64,000 nucleotides of DNA from an uncultured Lachnospiraceae bacterium (GTDB lineage: Bacteria > Bacillota > Clostridia > Lachnospirales > Lachnospiraceae). Both the position numbers and the translations under genes were made by a program. Location: the NCBI GenBank assembly GCA_900546325.1, contig URCR01000012.1, positions 4,771 through 68,770 on the forward strand, written 5' to 3'. Each line of letters starts with the position of its first letter. Within the stretch, counting starts at the first letter, position 1. The notes beneath the pieces were generated by a model that made no database searches, had not been told where the DNA came from, and saw only the letters and a program-made list of their open reading frames with translations. Below, piece after piece: positions 17,844 to 26,941 of this stretch.

Positions 17844-19450
17844 TTCAGATAAGCCAGTTAAAATTATCCTGCACCCACACCGAGCAGGAACTGAGAAGAA
17901 AAATTGTGAAAACACTCCGGATCCGCCCGGAGGAACTGACAGGATACTCGATCGAAAAGCAGTCGATCGACGCGCGCAAAAAACCGGAGATCTTCTATGT
18001 TTATACGATTCATGCCTCTGTTTTGCAGGAACAAAAGGTGTTGAAAAAAATCCGTGACACAAACGTCAGCACGGTAAAGAGAAAAGTGTATCAATTTCCA
18101 TTTCGTGCAGAAGAAACTCCAAAGAACCGCCCGGTGATCATCGGAAGTGGTCCGGCAGGGCTTTTCTGTGCGTATATGCTGGCAGAACACGGATTTGCTC
18201 CGGTGCTTCTGGAGCGCGGAAAACCTGTGGAGGAACGCAAGAAGGATGTAGACCTCTTTTGGGAAACGGGCATGCTGAATCCGGAATCCAATGTGCAGTT
18301 TGGAGAGGGCGGTGCCGGAACCTTCTCCGATGGAAAGCTGAATACACTTGTGAAAGATCCTTCGGGAAGAAACCGGAAAGTATTGGAAATTTTTGTAAAA
18401 GAAGGGGCACCGGAGGAAATCTTATATGTAAATAAGCCGCATATCGGGACAGATCTTCTGCTGAAAGTCGTAAAAAATATGCGGGAGACAATCAAAGAGA
18501 ACGGCGGTGAGGTCCTGTTTGAAAGGAAAGTGACAGAACTTTGCACAGAGAATGGAAAGGTCTGCGGTGTTGTGATAAACGGGGAGGAATTTCTTCCTGC
18601 CAAGGCGGTGATACTGGCAGTTGGACACAGTGCGAGAGATACGTTTGAGATGCTATATGAGAAACAGATTGCAATGGAGGCCAAATCATTTGCGGTCGGG
18701 CTCCGCGTGGAGCATCCTCAGAAACTGATCAACTATGCACAGTATCAGATGGAACTGCCGGAATCTCTTCCGGCAGCATCCTACAAAGTAACGGCACAGC
18801 TTCCAAACGGAAGAGGTGTCTACTCCTTCTGTATGTGCCCGGGCGGCTATGTGGTCAATGCTTCTTCGGAGGAAGGACGGCTTGCGGTGAATGGAATGAG
18901 CTATCACGACAGGGCCGGGGAAAATGCAAACAGCGCAATTATCGTGACTGTGACACCGGAAGATTATGGCAGCGATCATCCGCTGGCCGGAATGCAGTTT
19001 CAGAGAGAACTGGAAGCAAAGGCATTTCAACTTGCACAGGGGAAAATCCCGGTGCAGCGTTATGAAGATTTTTGCCAAAACCGTGCAACAGATACATTTG
19101 GAACCATTCATCCGGCGATCAAAGGTGGCTATGCGCCTTCCAACGTCAGGGAAATCCTCCCCGAGATCGTGGCAGAATCCATCGAAGAAGGCATTCGTTG
19201 TTTTGATCAGAGACTGCATGGATTTGCCGATCCGGATGCACTTTTATCCGGAGTGGAGAGCAGGACATCTTCTCCGGTCAGAATCCCACGGGATGCTTCC
19301 ACAATGGAAGGCAGTGTGAAAGGGCTGTATCCTTGCGGGGAAGGTGCCGGATATGCCGGAGGAATCACTTCTGCTGCGATGGATGGGATCCGTGTCGCGG
19401 AAGCTGTAGCGGGTCAAATAGAAAGACAAACAATCTTCACAAAAAATTAA
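17840..19450 (+). CDS. FAD-dependent dehydrogenase-like protein (COG2509 type)
   Basis: This 536-residue protein has about 95 N-terminal residues with no nucleotide motif, then VIIGSGPAGLFCAYMLAEHG. Next are FGEGGAGTFSDGKL, AVILAVGHSARDT and a C-terminal GLYPCGEGAGYAGGITSAAMDGIRVA. This order is typical of a conserved flavoprotein family of unknown reaction found across Firmicutes and Bacteroidetes. ATG 17840 overlaps the preceding stop codon and has GGAAGGAAG upstream. The pairing with the YhiN-like gene suggests a joint redox role, which is inferred only from position. Confidence 0.78.
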   Translation: MIQISQLKLSCTHTEQELRRKIVKTLRIRPEELTGYSIEKQSIDARKKPEIFYVYTIHASVLQEQKVLKKIRDTNVSTVKRKVYQFPFRAEETPKNRPVIIGSGPAGLFCAYMLAEHGFAPVLLERGKPVEERKKDVDLFWETGMLNPESNVQFGEGGAGTFSDGKLNTLVKDPSGRNRKVLEIFVKEGAPEEILYVNKPHIGTDLLLKVVKNMRETIKENGGEVLFERKVTELCTENGKVCGVVINGEEFLPAKAVILAVGHSARDTFEMLYEKQIAMEAKSFAVGLRVEHPQKLINYAQYQMELPESLPAASYKVTAQLPNGRGVYSFCMCPGGYVVNASSEEGRLAVNGMSYHDRAGENANSAIIVTVTPEDYGSDHPLAGMQFQRELEAKAFQLAQGKIPVQRYEDFCQNRATDTFGTIHPAIKGGYAPSNVREILPEIVAESIEEGIRCFDQRLHGFADPDALLSGVESRTSSPVRIPRDASTMEGSVKGLYPCGEGAGYAGGITSAAMDGIRVAEAVAGQIERQTIFTKN

Positions 19451-19525
19451 TGTCTTTTCTATATACACTTTTTTTAAAGTATGATAAAATAAACAGAGTT
19501 TGTGAGAAGAAGAGGTGGAGTAAAG

Positions 19526-19786
19526 ATGAAAGGACATGCAGGAAAAAACACGTGGGCATTATTTTTGCTGATTTTGACTGGAATCGTGCTTGGCGGGTTT
19601 ATAGGTATGCTGGCGGAGGGAGTGCCGGCACTGAGCTGGCTGTCGTATGGCCAGACATTTGGATTTGACAATCCGATCGTGCTGAATCTCGGCTTATTAG
19701 TCATTACTTTCGGCCTGAATATCAAAATTACAATTGCAAGCATTCTTGGAGTTGTGATATCTATTATTATATACCGCTTATTATAG
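19526..19786 (+). CDS. DUF4321 small membrane protein
   Basis: This 86-residue protein has two hydrophobic segments (about residues 11-30 and 52-84). Between them lies a short loop with the sequence GQTFGFDNPIVLNLGLL, which is typical of DUF4321. GAGGTGGAG precedes ATG 19526. In Clostridia this family commonly sits just before radC and the mre operon, as here. Function unknown; a role at the membrane near the shape machinery is only suggested by position. A TATACA-N17-TAAAAT promoter may lie just upstream. Confidence 0.7.
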   Translation: MKGHAGKNTWALFLLILTGIVLGGFIGMLAEGVPALSWLSYGQTFGFDNPIVLNLGLLVITFGLNIKITIASILGVVISIIIYRLL

Positions 19787-19821
19787 CATCTTTACTTGTA
19801 GCACAAGAGTCTAAAGAACAC

Positions 19822-20517
19822 ATGAATCAAAATTGTACCATAAGAGAAATTATATCAGAGGAACGTCCTTACGAGAAGTGTGAACAGTATGGCGCAGGTA
19901 ATCTGACCGATGTCGAATTGCTTGCGATCCTGCTCCGCACCGGAACAAAAGGGCACAGCGTGCTGGAACTTGCCAGAAAGATCTTGTATCCGGTCTACTG
20001 GCAGGATGGGATTTTGAATATCCATCACTGGACGATGGAGCAGCTGATGCAGATCAAAGGCATTGGGAAGATCAAAGCGATCCAGATCCTGTGTCTGTCC
20101 GAGCTTGCAAAGCGCCTGTCGAAAGCAGATGCCTACCAGGGACTTGACTTTCATATGCCTTCCTCCATCGCCGAGTATTATATGGAGGATATGCGCCATC
20201 ATGCGCAGGAGCATATGAAGCTTTTGATGTTAAATACAAAGGCAAAACTTCTCGGAGAGACGACGATCTCGAAAGGGACAGTCAATGCGTCTTTGCTGAC
20301 TCCGCGGGAATTATTTATTGAAGCGTTGCAGAAGAATGCTGTTTCTATCATACTGCTTCACAATCATCCGAGCGGAGATCCGACGCCGAGCCGGGAGGAC
20401 CTTCTGATTACAAAGAGAATTAAAGAGGCGGGAAGCCTGATAGGAATTGAATTGTTAGACCATATTATTATTGGGAATAATTGTTATATCAGCTTCGCCG
20501 AACAAGAACTTATTTAG
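19822..20517 (+). CDS. radC: RadC family JAB-domain protein
   Basis: This 231-residue protein has an N-terminal helix-hairpin-helix part (GAGNLTDVELLAILLRTG). The C-terminal JAMM/MPN+ metal site is LHNHPSGDPTPSREDLLIT, with the expected His-x-His and Asp ligands. The old link of radC to DNA repair is disputed and the substrate is unknown. It is complete and followed 17 bp later by mreB, as is usual in Firmicutes. Confidence 0.9.
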   Translation: MNQNCTIREIISEERPYEKCEQYGAGNLTDVELLAILLRTGTKGHSVLELARKILYPVYWQDGILNIHHWTMEQLMQIKGIGKIKAIQILCLSELAKRLSKADAYQGLDFHMPSSIAEYYMEDMRHHAQEHMKLLMLNTKAKLLGETTISKGTVNASLLTPRELFIEALQKNAVSIILLHNHPSGDPTPSREDLLITKRIKEAGSLIGIELLDHIIIGNNCYISFAEQELI

Positions 20518-20534
20518 AGAGGAATCGATGACGG

Positions 20535-21557
20535 TTGTCCAGAAATATATATGGACTTGATCTTGGCAGTTACGAGATCAAAGTATATGATAAAAAGCAG
20601 AAAGCAATCTGGCGTGAGAAAAATGCAATTGCCTTTGCAAATGAAAAAGAAATTTTTGCTGTCGGAGATGAAGCATATGAGATGTACGGAAAGACTCCGG
20701 ACTCTATCCGCGTTGTGTTTCCGATGAAGGAAGGTGTGATCTCGCGCATCACCGACATGCAGTATTTATTGCAGAATTTATTAAAAAAAGGACGGCAGTT
20801 CGCCAATGGCTCTGAATATGTGATTGCGGTTCCGACCGATGTGACCGAACTTGAGAAACGGGCATTCTGCGATCTTGTCCTTCACTCAACTGCAAAGGCG
20901 AGGTCTGTCCGAGTCATTGCACGAGGCATTGCGGATGCAGTTGGTGCCGGAATTGCTGTGGAGCGGGAGCCGGGAATATTTCTAGTCAATTTCGGGGCAT
21001 CTACGATGGAGCTGTCCATTCTTTCTTATGGCGGAATCGTGCTGAACCGCCTGCTCAAGATTGGCGGGACACATTTAGACCGTGAGATTATCAACCTGAT
21101 AAAAAATCGTTACCAGGTGCTGATCTCTGAGCGGACTGCAGAATTTCTCCGGAAAGAAGCAGGGTTGTTTCCAAACAGGCAGGAATCTATTTATCAGATT
21201 CCATGTAAGAAAATGGGAACAGGTCTTCCGAAGTACAGAGAAATTCCGGGAACGCTGGTCAAAACGGCACTTCGGGAACCTCTGTCAGACTGTGTGAAAG
21301 AGATGACAGCACTTTTAAAAAGAACACCTCCGGAAGTGCGCCGGGCAATCGAGCAGAAGGGAATCTATCTGACCGGCGGAATGGCGTCGCTTTCGGGGAT
21401 TGACAGGTATTTGTCACATGCCGGCGGATGGAAAGTAACTACTGTAGATCAGCCAGCGGTTTGTGCAGTGAGAGGACTTGAGAAAATCATACAGAATAAA
21501 AATCTTCATAAACTGACTTATGAGATGTCAGTGGAAAATGACAGGTGGATAAGATGA
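20535..21557 (+). CDS. mreB: Rod shape-determining protein, MreB/Mbl actin family
   Basis: This 340-residue actin-like protein organises elongation-phase peptidoglycan synthesis. It begins IYGLDLGSYEIKVYD, the phosphate-1 loop of the ASKHA fold. VNFGASTMELSILS is phosphate-2 and IYLTGGMASLSGID the adenosine motif. The start appears to be TTG 20535, with GAGAGGA upstream. No ATG gives a full N terminus. The gene overlaps mreC by 4 bp. The sequence departs from Bacillus MreB (LDLGSYEIK for IDLGTAN), as is common in Lachnospiraceae. Confidence 0.88.
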   Translation: MSRNIYGLDLGSYEIKVYDKKQKAIWREKNAIAFANEKEIFAVGDEAYEMYGKTPDSIRVVFPMKEGVISRITDMQYLLQNLLKKGRQFANGSEYVIAVPTDVTELEKRAFCDLVLHSTAKARSVRVIARGIADAVGAGIAVEREPGIFLVNFGASTMELSILSYGGIVLNRLLKIGGTHLDREIINLIKNRYQVLISERTAEFLRKEAGLFPNRQESIYQIPCKKMGTGLPKYREIPGTLVKTALREPLSDCVKEMTALLKRTPPEVRRAIEQKGIYLTGGMASLSGIDRYLSHAGGWKVTTVDQPAVCAVRGLEKIIQNKNLHKLTYEMSVENDRWIR

Positions 21558-22426
21558 GAAAGAAAAAACAAAATACTCTGGCAAGTAAATATTGGCTTTT
21601 GATCCTTGCAGCGGTATGTCTGCTTTTCATGGGAATTTCTTTGGTCTCCGATAAAATCAATGGTCCTTTGCGGACAATTGCCAATTATACGGTTGTTCCG
21701 ATGCAGAAAGGAATTAATCAAATCGGGATGCTTCTGACAGATATCACAGATAATTTTGAAACGCTGCAGCTGACGAGAAAAGAAAAAGAAGCTCTCCAGG
21801 AGAAGGTGGATGAACTGACTTTGGAGAATAAGATGCTCCAGCAGGAAAAATATGAATTGGAGCGCCTGCAGGAATTATATAAACTGGATTCTAATTATGC
21901 AGATTATGAAAAAGTCGGGGCACATGTGATCGGAAAGGATCCGGGAAACTGGTTTAGTACCTTCACAATCGACAAAGGGAGCGACGACGGCCTTGCGGTA
22001 GATATGAATGTGATCGCAGGTTCCGGGTTGGTCGGCATTATCACAGAGGTAGCTCCGGGGTGGTCGCGCGTCCGTTCGATCATTGATGATTCCAGCAATA
22101 TCAGTGCAATGACGTTATCCACACTGGATACATGTATTGTCAAAGGTGATTTGAAGCTGATGAATGACGGAAAAATCAAATTTGAACAGTTGGAAAATAA
22201 TAAGAATGAGATTGCTGTCGGAGAAGAGATCGTGACTTCACATATCAGTGATAAATATCTGCAGGGAATTACGATCGGTGTGATCAGCGACATCAAAGTA
22301 GATTCCAACAATCTGACGCGATCCGGATATCTGACTCCGGTCGTGGATTTCAAGCATCTTCATGAGGTGCTTGTCATTACAACCTTGAAGGAAGATGTAA
22401 CGAAAGAGGCAGAAGAAGCAAAGTAA
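21554..22426 (+). CDS. mreC: Rod shape-determining protein MreC
   Basis: This 290-residue protein has one membrane helix (about residues 14-33) and a Leu/Glu-rich coiled coil at about residues 65-110. The extracytoplasmic beta domain contains VIGKDPGNWFSTFTIDKGSDDG, in which the GNW...DKG pattern is diagnostic. MreC links MreB filaments to the PBP and RodA. ATG 21554 overlaps the mreB stop, with AGGTGG just before it. The acidic C-terminal tail (KEEAEEAK type) is short. Confidence 0.93.
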   Translation: MRKKKQNTLASKYWLLILAAVCLLFMGISLVSDKINGPLRTIANYTVVPMQKGINQIGMLLTDITDNFETLQLTRKEKEALQEKVDELTLENKMLQQEKYELERLQELYKLDSNYADYEKVGAHVIGKDPGNWFSTFTIDKGSDDGLAVDMNVIAGSGLVGIITEVAPGWSRVRSIIDDSSNISAMTLSTLDTCIVKGDLKLMNDGKIKFEQLENNKNEIAVGEEIVTSHISDKYLQGITIGVISDIKVDSNNLTRSGYLTPVVDFKHLHEVLVITTLKEDVTKEAEEAK

Positions 22427-22440
22427 GGAGTGGATAGCTG

Positions 22441-22959
22441 ATGAAACGAAAAATAGTAACCGGATGTCTGATTTTCTTTTGTTTCCTGCTTCAGACAACA
22501 ATCTTTCAGACACTTGCACTTGCTTCCATCGCACCGAACCTGATGATCATTCTCACATCGTCATTTGGATTTATGAGAGGGAAAAAATCGGGAATGTTTG
22601 TGGGATTTTTCTGCGGGCTGTTCATGGATGTTTTTTCCGGGAACCTGATCGGATTTTATGCACTGATCTATATGGTGATCGGATATCTGAATGGATTTTT
22701 CCGACGATTATTCTATGCGGAAGATATTAAACTTCCGTTGATCTTGATTTCCGGCAGCGAATTTGTCTATGGAATTTTGATCTATCTTCTGCTGTTTCTG
22801 CTCAGAAGCCGGTTTGATTTTCCTTATTATCTCGGAAATATCATTTTGCCGGAACTGATCTATACTATACTTGTGACATTAATACTGTATCCGGTCATTC
22901 TGATATTGAATCGGAGATTGGAAACAGAAGAAAAAAGGAGTGCTAGAAAATTTGTTTAA
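22441..22959 (+). CDS. mreD: Rod shape-determining protein MreD
   Basis: This 172-residue protein is almost wholly hydrophobic, with five or six predicted membrane segments. It has the typical FxxGLxxDxxxGxxxGxYAL pattern: FCGLFMDVFSGNLIGFYAL. It lies 14 bp after mreC and overlaps the PBP gene, so it is part of one operon. MreD is a membrane partner of MreC in the elongasome. Confidence 0.88.
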   Translation: MKRKIVTGCLIFFCFLLQTTIFQTLALASIAPNLMIILTSSFGFMRGKKSGMFVGFFCGLFMDVFSGNLIGFYALIYMVIGYLNGFFRRLFYAEDIKLPLILISGSEFVYGILIYLLLFLLRSRFDFPYYLGNIILPELIYTILVTLILYPVILILNRRLETEEKRSARKFV

Positions 22960-25864
22960 TCGTATAAAAGAATGGATCATGGAAATTGTGAAATCCCGTC
23001 TGTTCGTAACGGTGATTGCCTTTTGTGTTCTGTTTGCAATTTTGATTCAGAGAGTTTTTTATCTCCAGATTGTAAAGGGACAGTATTATCTGGATAATTA
23101 TAAGCTTCAGATCCGAAAGACAAGAGAAGTTCCGGGAACAAGAGGAAATATTTACGATCGGAATGGGGAACTGCTCGCTTACAACGAGCTGGCGTATTCT
23201 GTCACGATTGAGGACAACGGCGATTATTCTTCCATGACATTAAAAGAAAAAAATGAAATTGTGAATGAAACGATCGGAGAAGTGATTGACATTGTAGAGT
23301 CAAACGGCGATACGGTTATCAGTGACTTTGGAATTATTCTGAATGCTTCGGGAAATTACGAATTTGCAGCGCAGGATGAGACATCCCGGCTTAGATTTCT
23401 CGCGGATATTTACGGATATCAGACGATTGATGAACTGACAGACAAAGAGGAAAATGCCAGTGCCGATGATATTATGAATTACTTGTGTGAAGATGAGCGT
23501 TATGGATATGGAATTGACCAATCCTCCATGGAAAAATCACGCATCTTAAAGATGGTCAATATCCGCTATGCGATCAGTCTCAACAGCTTCCAGAAATATA
23601 TTCCGACAACAGTGGCATCGAACGTGAGCGATGAGACAGTGGCCGAGATTATGGAAAATTCTGACAGACTGCAGGGTGTCAATATCGCAGAGGACTCCCT
23701 CAGACGCTATACAGACAGCGAATATTTTGCTTCGCTGATCGGATATACCGGAAAGATCTCTCAAGAAGAATACAATGAGAAAAAAGAGAGTTCCAAAGAA
23801 TATACTTTGACTGACATTGTCGGGAAATCCGGACTGGAGCAGACAATGGACGAAGAGCTTCAGGGAACGAAAGGAAAAGAGATCGTCTACGTGGACAGTG
23901 TCGGAAATGTAATTGAGACGGAGAAAAAATCTGAGGCAGTTGCCGGTAATGACCTCTATCTGACAATCGATAAAAATCTGCAGGAGGCGACATACAAGAT
24001 CATCGAGGAAAAACTTGCAGGAATCCTTGTGTCGCGAATTCAAAATGTCATGAATTATGATCCGGCGACGGCGGAAGATTCCAGCAAGATCATCATCCCG
24101 ATCGATGACGTCTACCACGCATTGTTTGCCAATGAAGTGATTGATACAGATCATTTTTCATCGGAGGATGCAAAAGAGACAGAAAAGAAAGTTGCATCGC
24201 TGGTGTCTGAAAAGAAAACTTCCTGCATTGCGGAAGTTATGGCACAGCTTCGAGATCCATCGGCGGATTCATACAAATCATTGTCAAAAGAAATGCAGGC
24301 TTACATGAACTATATTGCGGATGATCTTTTGATGGATCAATCAGGAATTCTGTCATCGGATGCCGTTGATACAAGTGATAAGACTTATATCGCATGGACA
24401 AAGGACGAAAGTATCAGTCTTTACGAATATCTGAACTATGCCATATCAAAGAACTGGATAGATCTTTCGGGTATTCAGGGTCAGGAAGCTGATCAGGAAA
24501 AATATTCGGATCTCAATGAAATTTACGGACAGATTTTAGCTTATCTGGAGCAGACACTTCCTTCTGACAGCGCGTTTGAAAAGATCGTTTACCGTTATAT
24601 GATCAAAGGAAATGAGCTGAAAGGGAAGGATATTTGCAGAATTTTATATGAGCAGAATGTGATTGCTTTCGATGAAGGACAGTACCAGGGACTGGAAAAC
24701 GGACAGGTTGATCCATATACCTTCCTTGTCGGAAAGATCAGTTCCCTCGAAATTACGCCGGCGCAGCTTGCACTGGAGCCTTGTTCCGGTTCTGCTGTTG
24801 TGACAGATGTAAATACCGGGGAGGTGCTTGCGTGTGTATCTTATCCGGGCTATGATAATAACAGACTGGCAAATACAATGGATTCTGCTTACTATAATAA
24901 GCTTGCAAATGACCTTTCCAGTCCTTTTTACAATACTGCAACACAGGAACGGACCGCGCCGGGATCTACTTATAAGATGCTGACATCGATTGCCGCTCTG
25001 ACAGAAGGTATCATTACACCGACTGACGGTGTCGTGTGTGAGGGAGTGTTTGAAAAAGTATTCCCGAATCCAAAGTGCTGGATCGCACCGGGAGCTCATG
25101 GATGGCTCAATGTCACAGGCGCTCTTCAGCATTCCTGCAATGTGTTCTATTATGAGATGGGATATGAACTGGGAGTGACCGAATCTTCGGAGGAAAAAGG
25201 AGAGGACGGCAAATCGTCAAAAACTTATTCCAGCGACCTTGGCATTGAGAAACTGACAAAATATGCAGAAATGTTTGGGTTAAATGAAAAGTCGGGATTA
25301 GAAATTCCGGAATCCAAACCACAGATTTCTGATACAGACTCTGTGCTTTCTGCCATCGGTCAGGGAACAAATAACTATACGACAAGCCAGCTCGCACGCT
25401 ATGTGACAGCTGTCGCAAACCGTGGAAAAGTCTTTCAGCTTTCCCTTCTCGATAAGACGGTTGACCGGGAAGGAAATGTCGTAAACGATTATCAGCCGGA
25501 ATTGAGAAATGAGATTACAGAAGTTGCAGACAGCACATGGAATGCAGTACAGCAGGGAATGGAAGATATGGTGTCAACAACCGGAACATTCGATTCTCTT
25601 CGTCTGGCAGGCTTCCAGATGGCAGGAAAGACCGGTACCGCCCAGCAGAGTGAGACACATCCGGATCACGCGTTGTTTGTCGGATATGCTCCGAGCGAGA
25701 ACCCGGAGATTGCCGTGAGCGTAAGAATCGCCAATGGATATAACTCCAGCTACACTGCAGAGATCGGAAGAGATATTATAAAATACAAATATCATCTTGG
25801 AGATACAGAAGATATCGTCACAGGAAGTGCCAGTGCACTTGGTGTTGCCGGTGCCGGAGATTAA
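22952..25864 (+). CDS. Class B penicillin-binding protein (elongation transpeptidase, PBP2/MrdA-like), unusually long
   Basis: This protein of about 970 residues has a short cytoplasmic tail, one membrane anchor (about residues 14-40) and the dimerisation domain (REVPGTRGNIYDRNGE). The transpeptidase domain has catalytic S672 in PGSTYK, SCN at 728 and KTG at 893. Typical PBP2 proteins are 600-700 residues. The excess lies mostly between about residues 340 and 600, an acidic Ser/Asp-rich insert common in Lachnospiraceae homologues. The start is uncertain: GTG 22940 touches its own AAGGAG, whereas TTG 22952 is spaced correctly. It cross-links new peptidoglycan together with RodA. Confidence 0.9.
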   Translation: MFNRIKEWIMEIVKSRLFVTVIAFCVLFAILIQRVFYLQIVKGQYYLDNYKLQIRKTREVPGTRGNIYDRNGELLAYNELAYSVTIEDNGDYSSMTLKEKNEIVNETIGEVIDIVESNGDTVISDFGIILNASGNYEFAAQDETSRLRFLADIYGYQTIDELTDKEENASADDIMNYLCEDERYGYGIDQSSMEKSRILKMVNIRYAISLNSFQKYIPTTVASNVSDETVAEIMENSDRLQGVNIAEDSLRRYTDSEYFASLIGYTGKISQEEYNEKKESSKEYTLTDIVGKSGLEQTMDEELQGTKGKEIVYVDSVGNVIETEKKSEAVAGNDLYLTIDKNLQEATYKIIEEKLAGILVSRIQNVMNYDPATAEDSSKIIIPIDDVYHALFANEVIDTDHFSSEDAKETEKKVASLVSEKKTSCIAEVMAQLRDPSADSYKSLSKEMQAYMNYIADDLLMDQSGILSSDAVDTSDKTYIAWTKDESISLYEYLNYAISKNWIDLSGIQGQEADQEKYSDLNEIYGQILAYLEQTLPSDSAFEKIVYRYMIKGNELKGKDICRILYEQNVIAFDEGQYQGLENGQVDPYTFLVGKISSLEITPAQLALEPCSGSAVVTDVNTGEVLACVSYPGYDNNRLANTMDSAYYNKLANDLSSPFYNTATQERTAPGSTYKMLTSIAALTEGIITPTDGVVCEGVFEKVFPNPKCWIAPGAHGWLNVTGALQHSCNVFYYEMGYELGVTESSEEKGEDGKSSKTYSSDLGIEKLTKYAEMFGLNEKSGLEIPESKPQISDTDSVLSAIGQGTNNYTTSQLARYVTAVANRGKVFQLSLLDKTVDREGNVVNDYQPELRNEITEVADSTWNAVQQGMEDMVSTTGTFDSLRLAGFQMAGKTGTAQQSETHPDHALFVGYAPSENPEIAVSVRIANGYNSSYTAEIGRDIIKYKYHLGDTEDIVTGSASALGVAGAGD

Positions 25865-25906
25865 AATACAAAAGGCGAAAAAAGAAATGAAATGGAGGAA
25901 TTTTGT

Positions 25907-26695
25907 ATGGGTGAAGTAATTGTGATCACATCTGGCAAAGGCGGTGTCGGGAAGACGACAACAACGGCAAATATCGGAGCCGGACTTGCACAGATTGGAA
26001 AAAAAGTCATTGTGATCGACACTGACCTTGGACTCCGCAACCTGGATGTCGTGTTAGGTCTTGAGAATCGGATCGTCTATAATCTGGTCGATGTCATCAC
26101 GGGAAGCTGCAGGTTAAAGCAGGCGCTGATCAAGGACAAGCGGTATCCGGAATTATACCTGCTTCCGTCGGCACAGACAAAAGATAAGTCAGCGATAACT
26201 CCGGAGCAGATGAAAAAGCTGACAGAAGAACTAAGAGAACTGTTTGATTATATCATTCTTGACTGTCCGGCAGGAATTGAACAAGGATTTCAAAATGCGA
26301 TCGCGGGGGCGGACCGCGCGGTTGTCGTCACAACACCGGAAGTCTCCGCGATACGGGATGCCGACCGGATCATCGGTCTTTTGGAACAGGGAGGGATCAG
26401 CCAGTCGGAGCTGATCATCAACCGACTCCGGATGGATATGGTTAAAAGAGGTGAGATGATGTCTGTGGAAGATGTGACAGAAATCCTGGGAATCCGCCTG
26501 ATCGGTGTCATTCCCGATGACGAGCAGGTTGTGATCGGGACAAACCAGGGAGAGCCGGTCATCAGTCTGACATCCAAAGCAGGAACGGCTTACAAAAATA
26601 TCTGTAAAAGGCTTACCGGTGAGGAAGTCTCTTTCCCAAATTTTGAAAAGCAGGATAGATTTTTTTCAAGACTGACAAAAGTGTTCAAAAAATAG
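25907..26695 (+). CDS. minD: Septum site-determining protein MinD
   Basis: This 262-residue ParA/MinD ATPase has the deviant Walker A KGGVGKTTTTANIG, switch I DTDLGLRNLDVVLG and Walker B YIILDCPAGIEQGF. The C terminus ends in an amphipathic helix (RFFSRLTKVFKK) for membrane binding. TGGAGG precedes ATG 25907; the longer frame from 25892 is not needed. It usually recruits MinC to block polar septa, but no minC lies in this operon. minE follows 15 bp later. Confidence 0.95.
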   Translation: MGEVIVITSGKGGVGKTTTTANIGAGLAQIGKKVIVIDTDLGLRNLDVVLGLENRIVYNLVDVITGSCRLKQALIKDKRYPELYLLPSAQTKDKSAITPEQMKKLTEELRELFDYIILDCPAGIEQGFQNAIAGADRAVVVTTPEVSAIRDADRIIGLLEQGGISQSELIINRLRMDMVKRGEMMSVEDVTEILGIRLIGVIPDDEQVVIGTNQGEPVISLTSKAGTAYKNICKRLTGEEVSFPNFEKQDRFFSRLTKVFKK

Positions 26696-26710
26696 CGGGG
26701 AGGGAATCAG

Positions 26711-26941
26711 ATGCAGAAATTTGGATGGAAAAAGAAACGAACTTCGGTAACGATTGCAAAAGAACGATTGCGGCTGATCTTGTCATCTGACCGAGTAAAC
26801 AGTACTCCCGAACATGTGGAACGGATCGCAGAAGAATTATTTCTGACCGTTTCAAAATATATCGAAATTACGCCTGAAAACTTTACTGTTCAAATTACAC
26901 AATCTGATATACATATTCAATTAGCAGGAGAGAAAAAGTGA
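26711..26941 (+). CDS. minE: Cell division topological specificity factor MinE
   Basis: This 76-residue protein starts with a short basic segment, then ASxxAKERLRLIL-type sequence (TIAKERLRLILSSDR), the MinD-interacting helix of MinE. The C-terminal topological-specificity domain has a beta-strand ending VQITQSDIHIQL. MinE moves MinD off the membrane and gives the oscillation. The last codons overlap the rodA start (GTGA). Confidence 0.9.
   Translation: MQKFGWKKKRTSVTIAKERLRLILSSDRVNSTPEHVERIAEELFLTVSKYIEITPENFTVQITQSDIHIQLAGEKK

Noticed and set aside
18686..19219. 177-codon minus-strand frame
   Set aside because: It is a shadow of the COG2509 flavoprotein gene.
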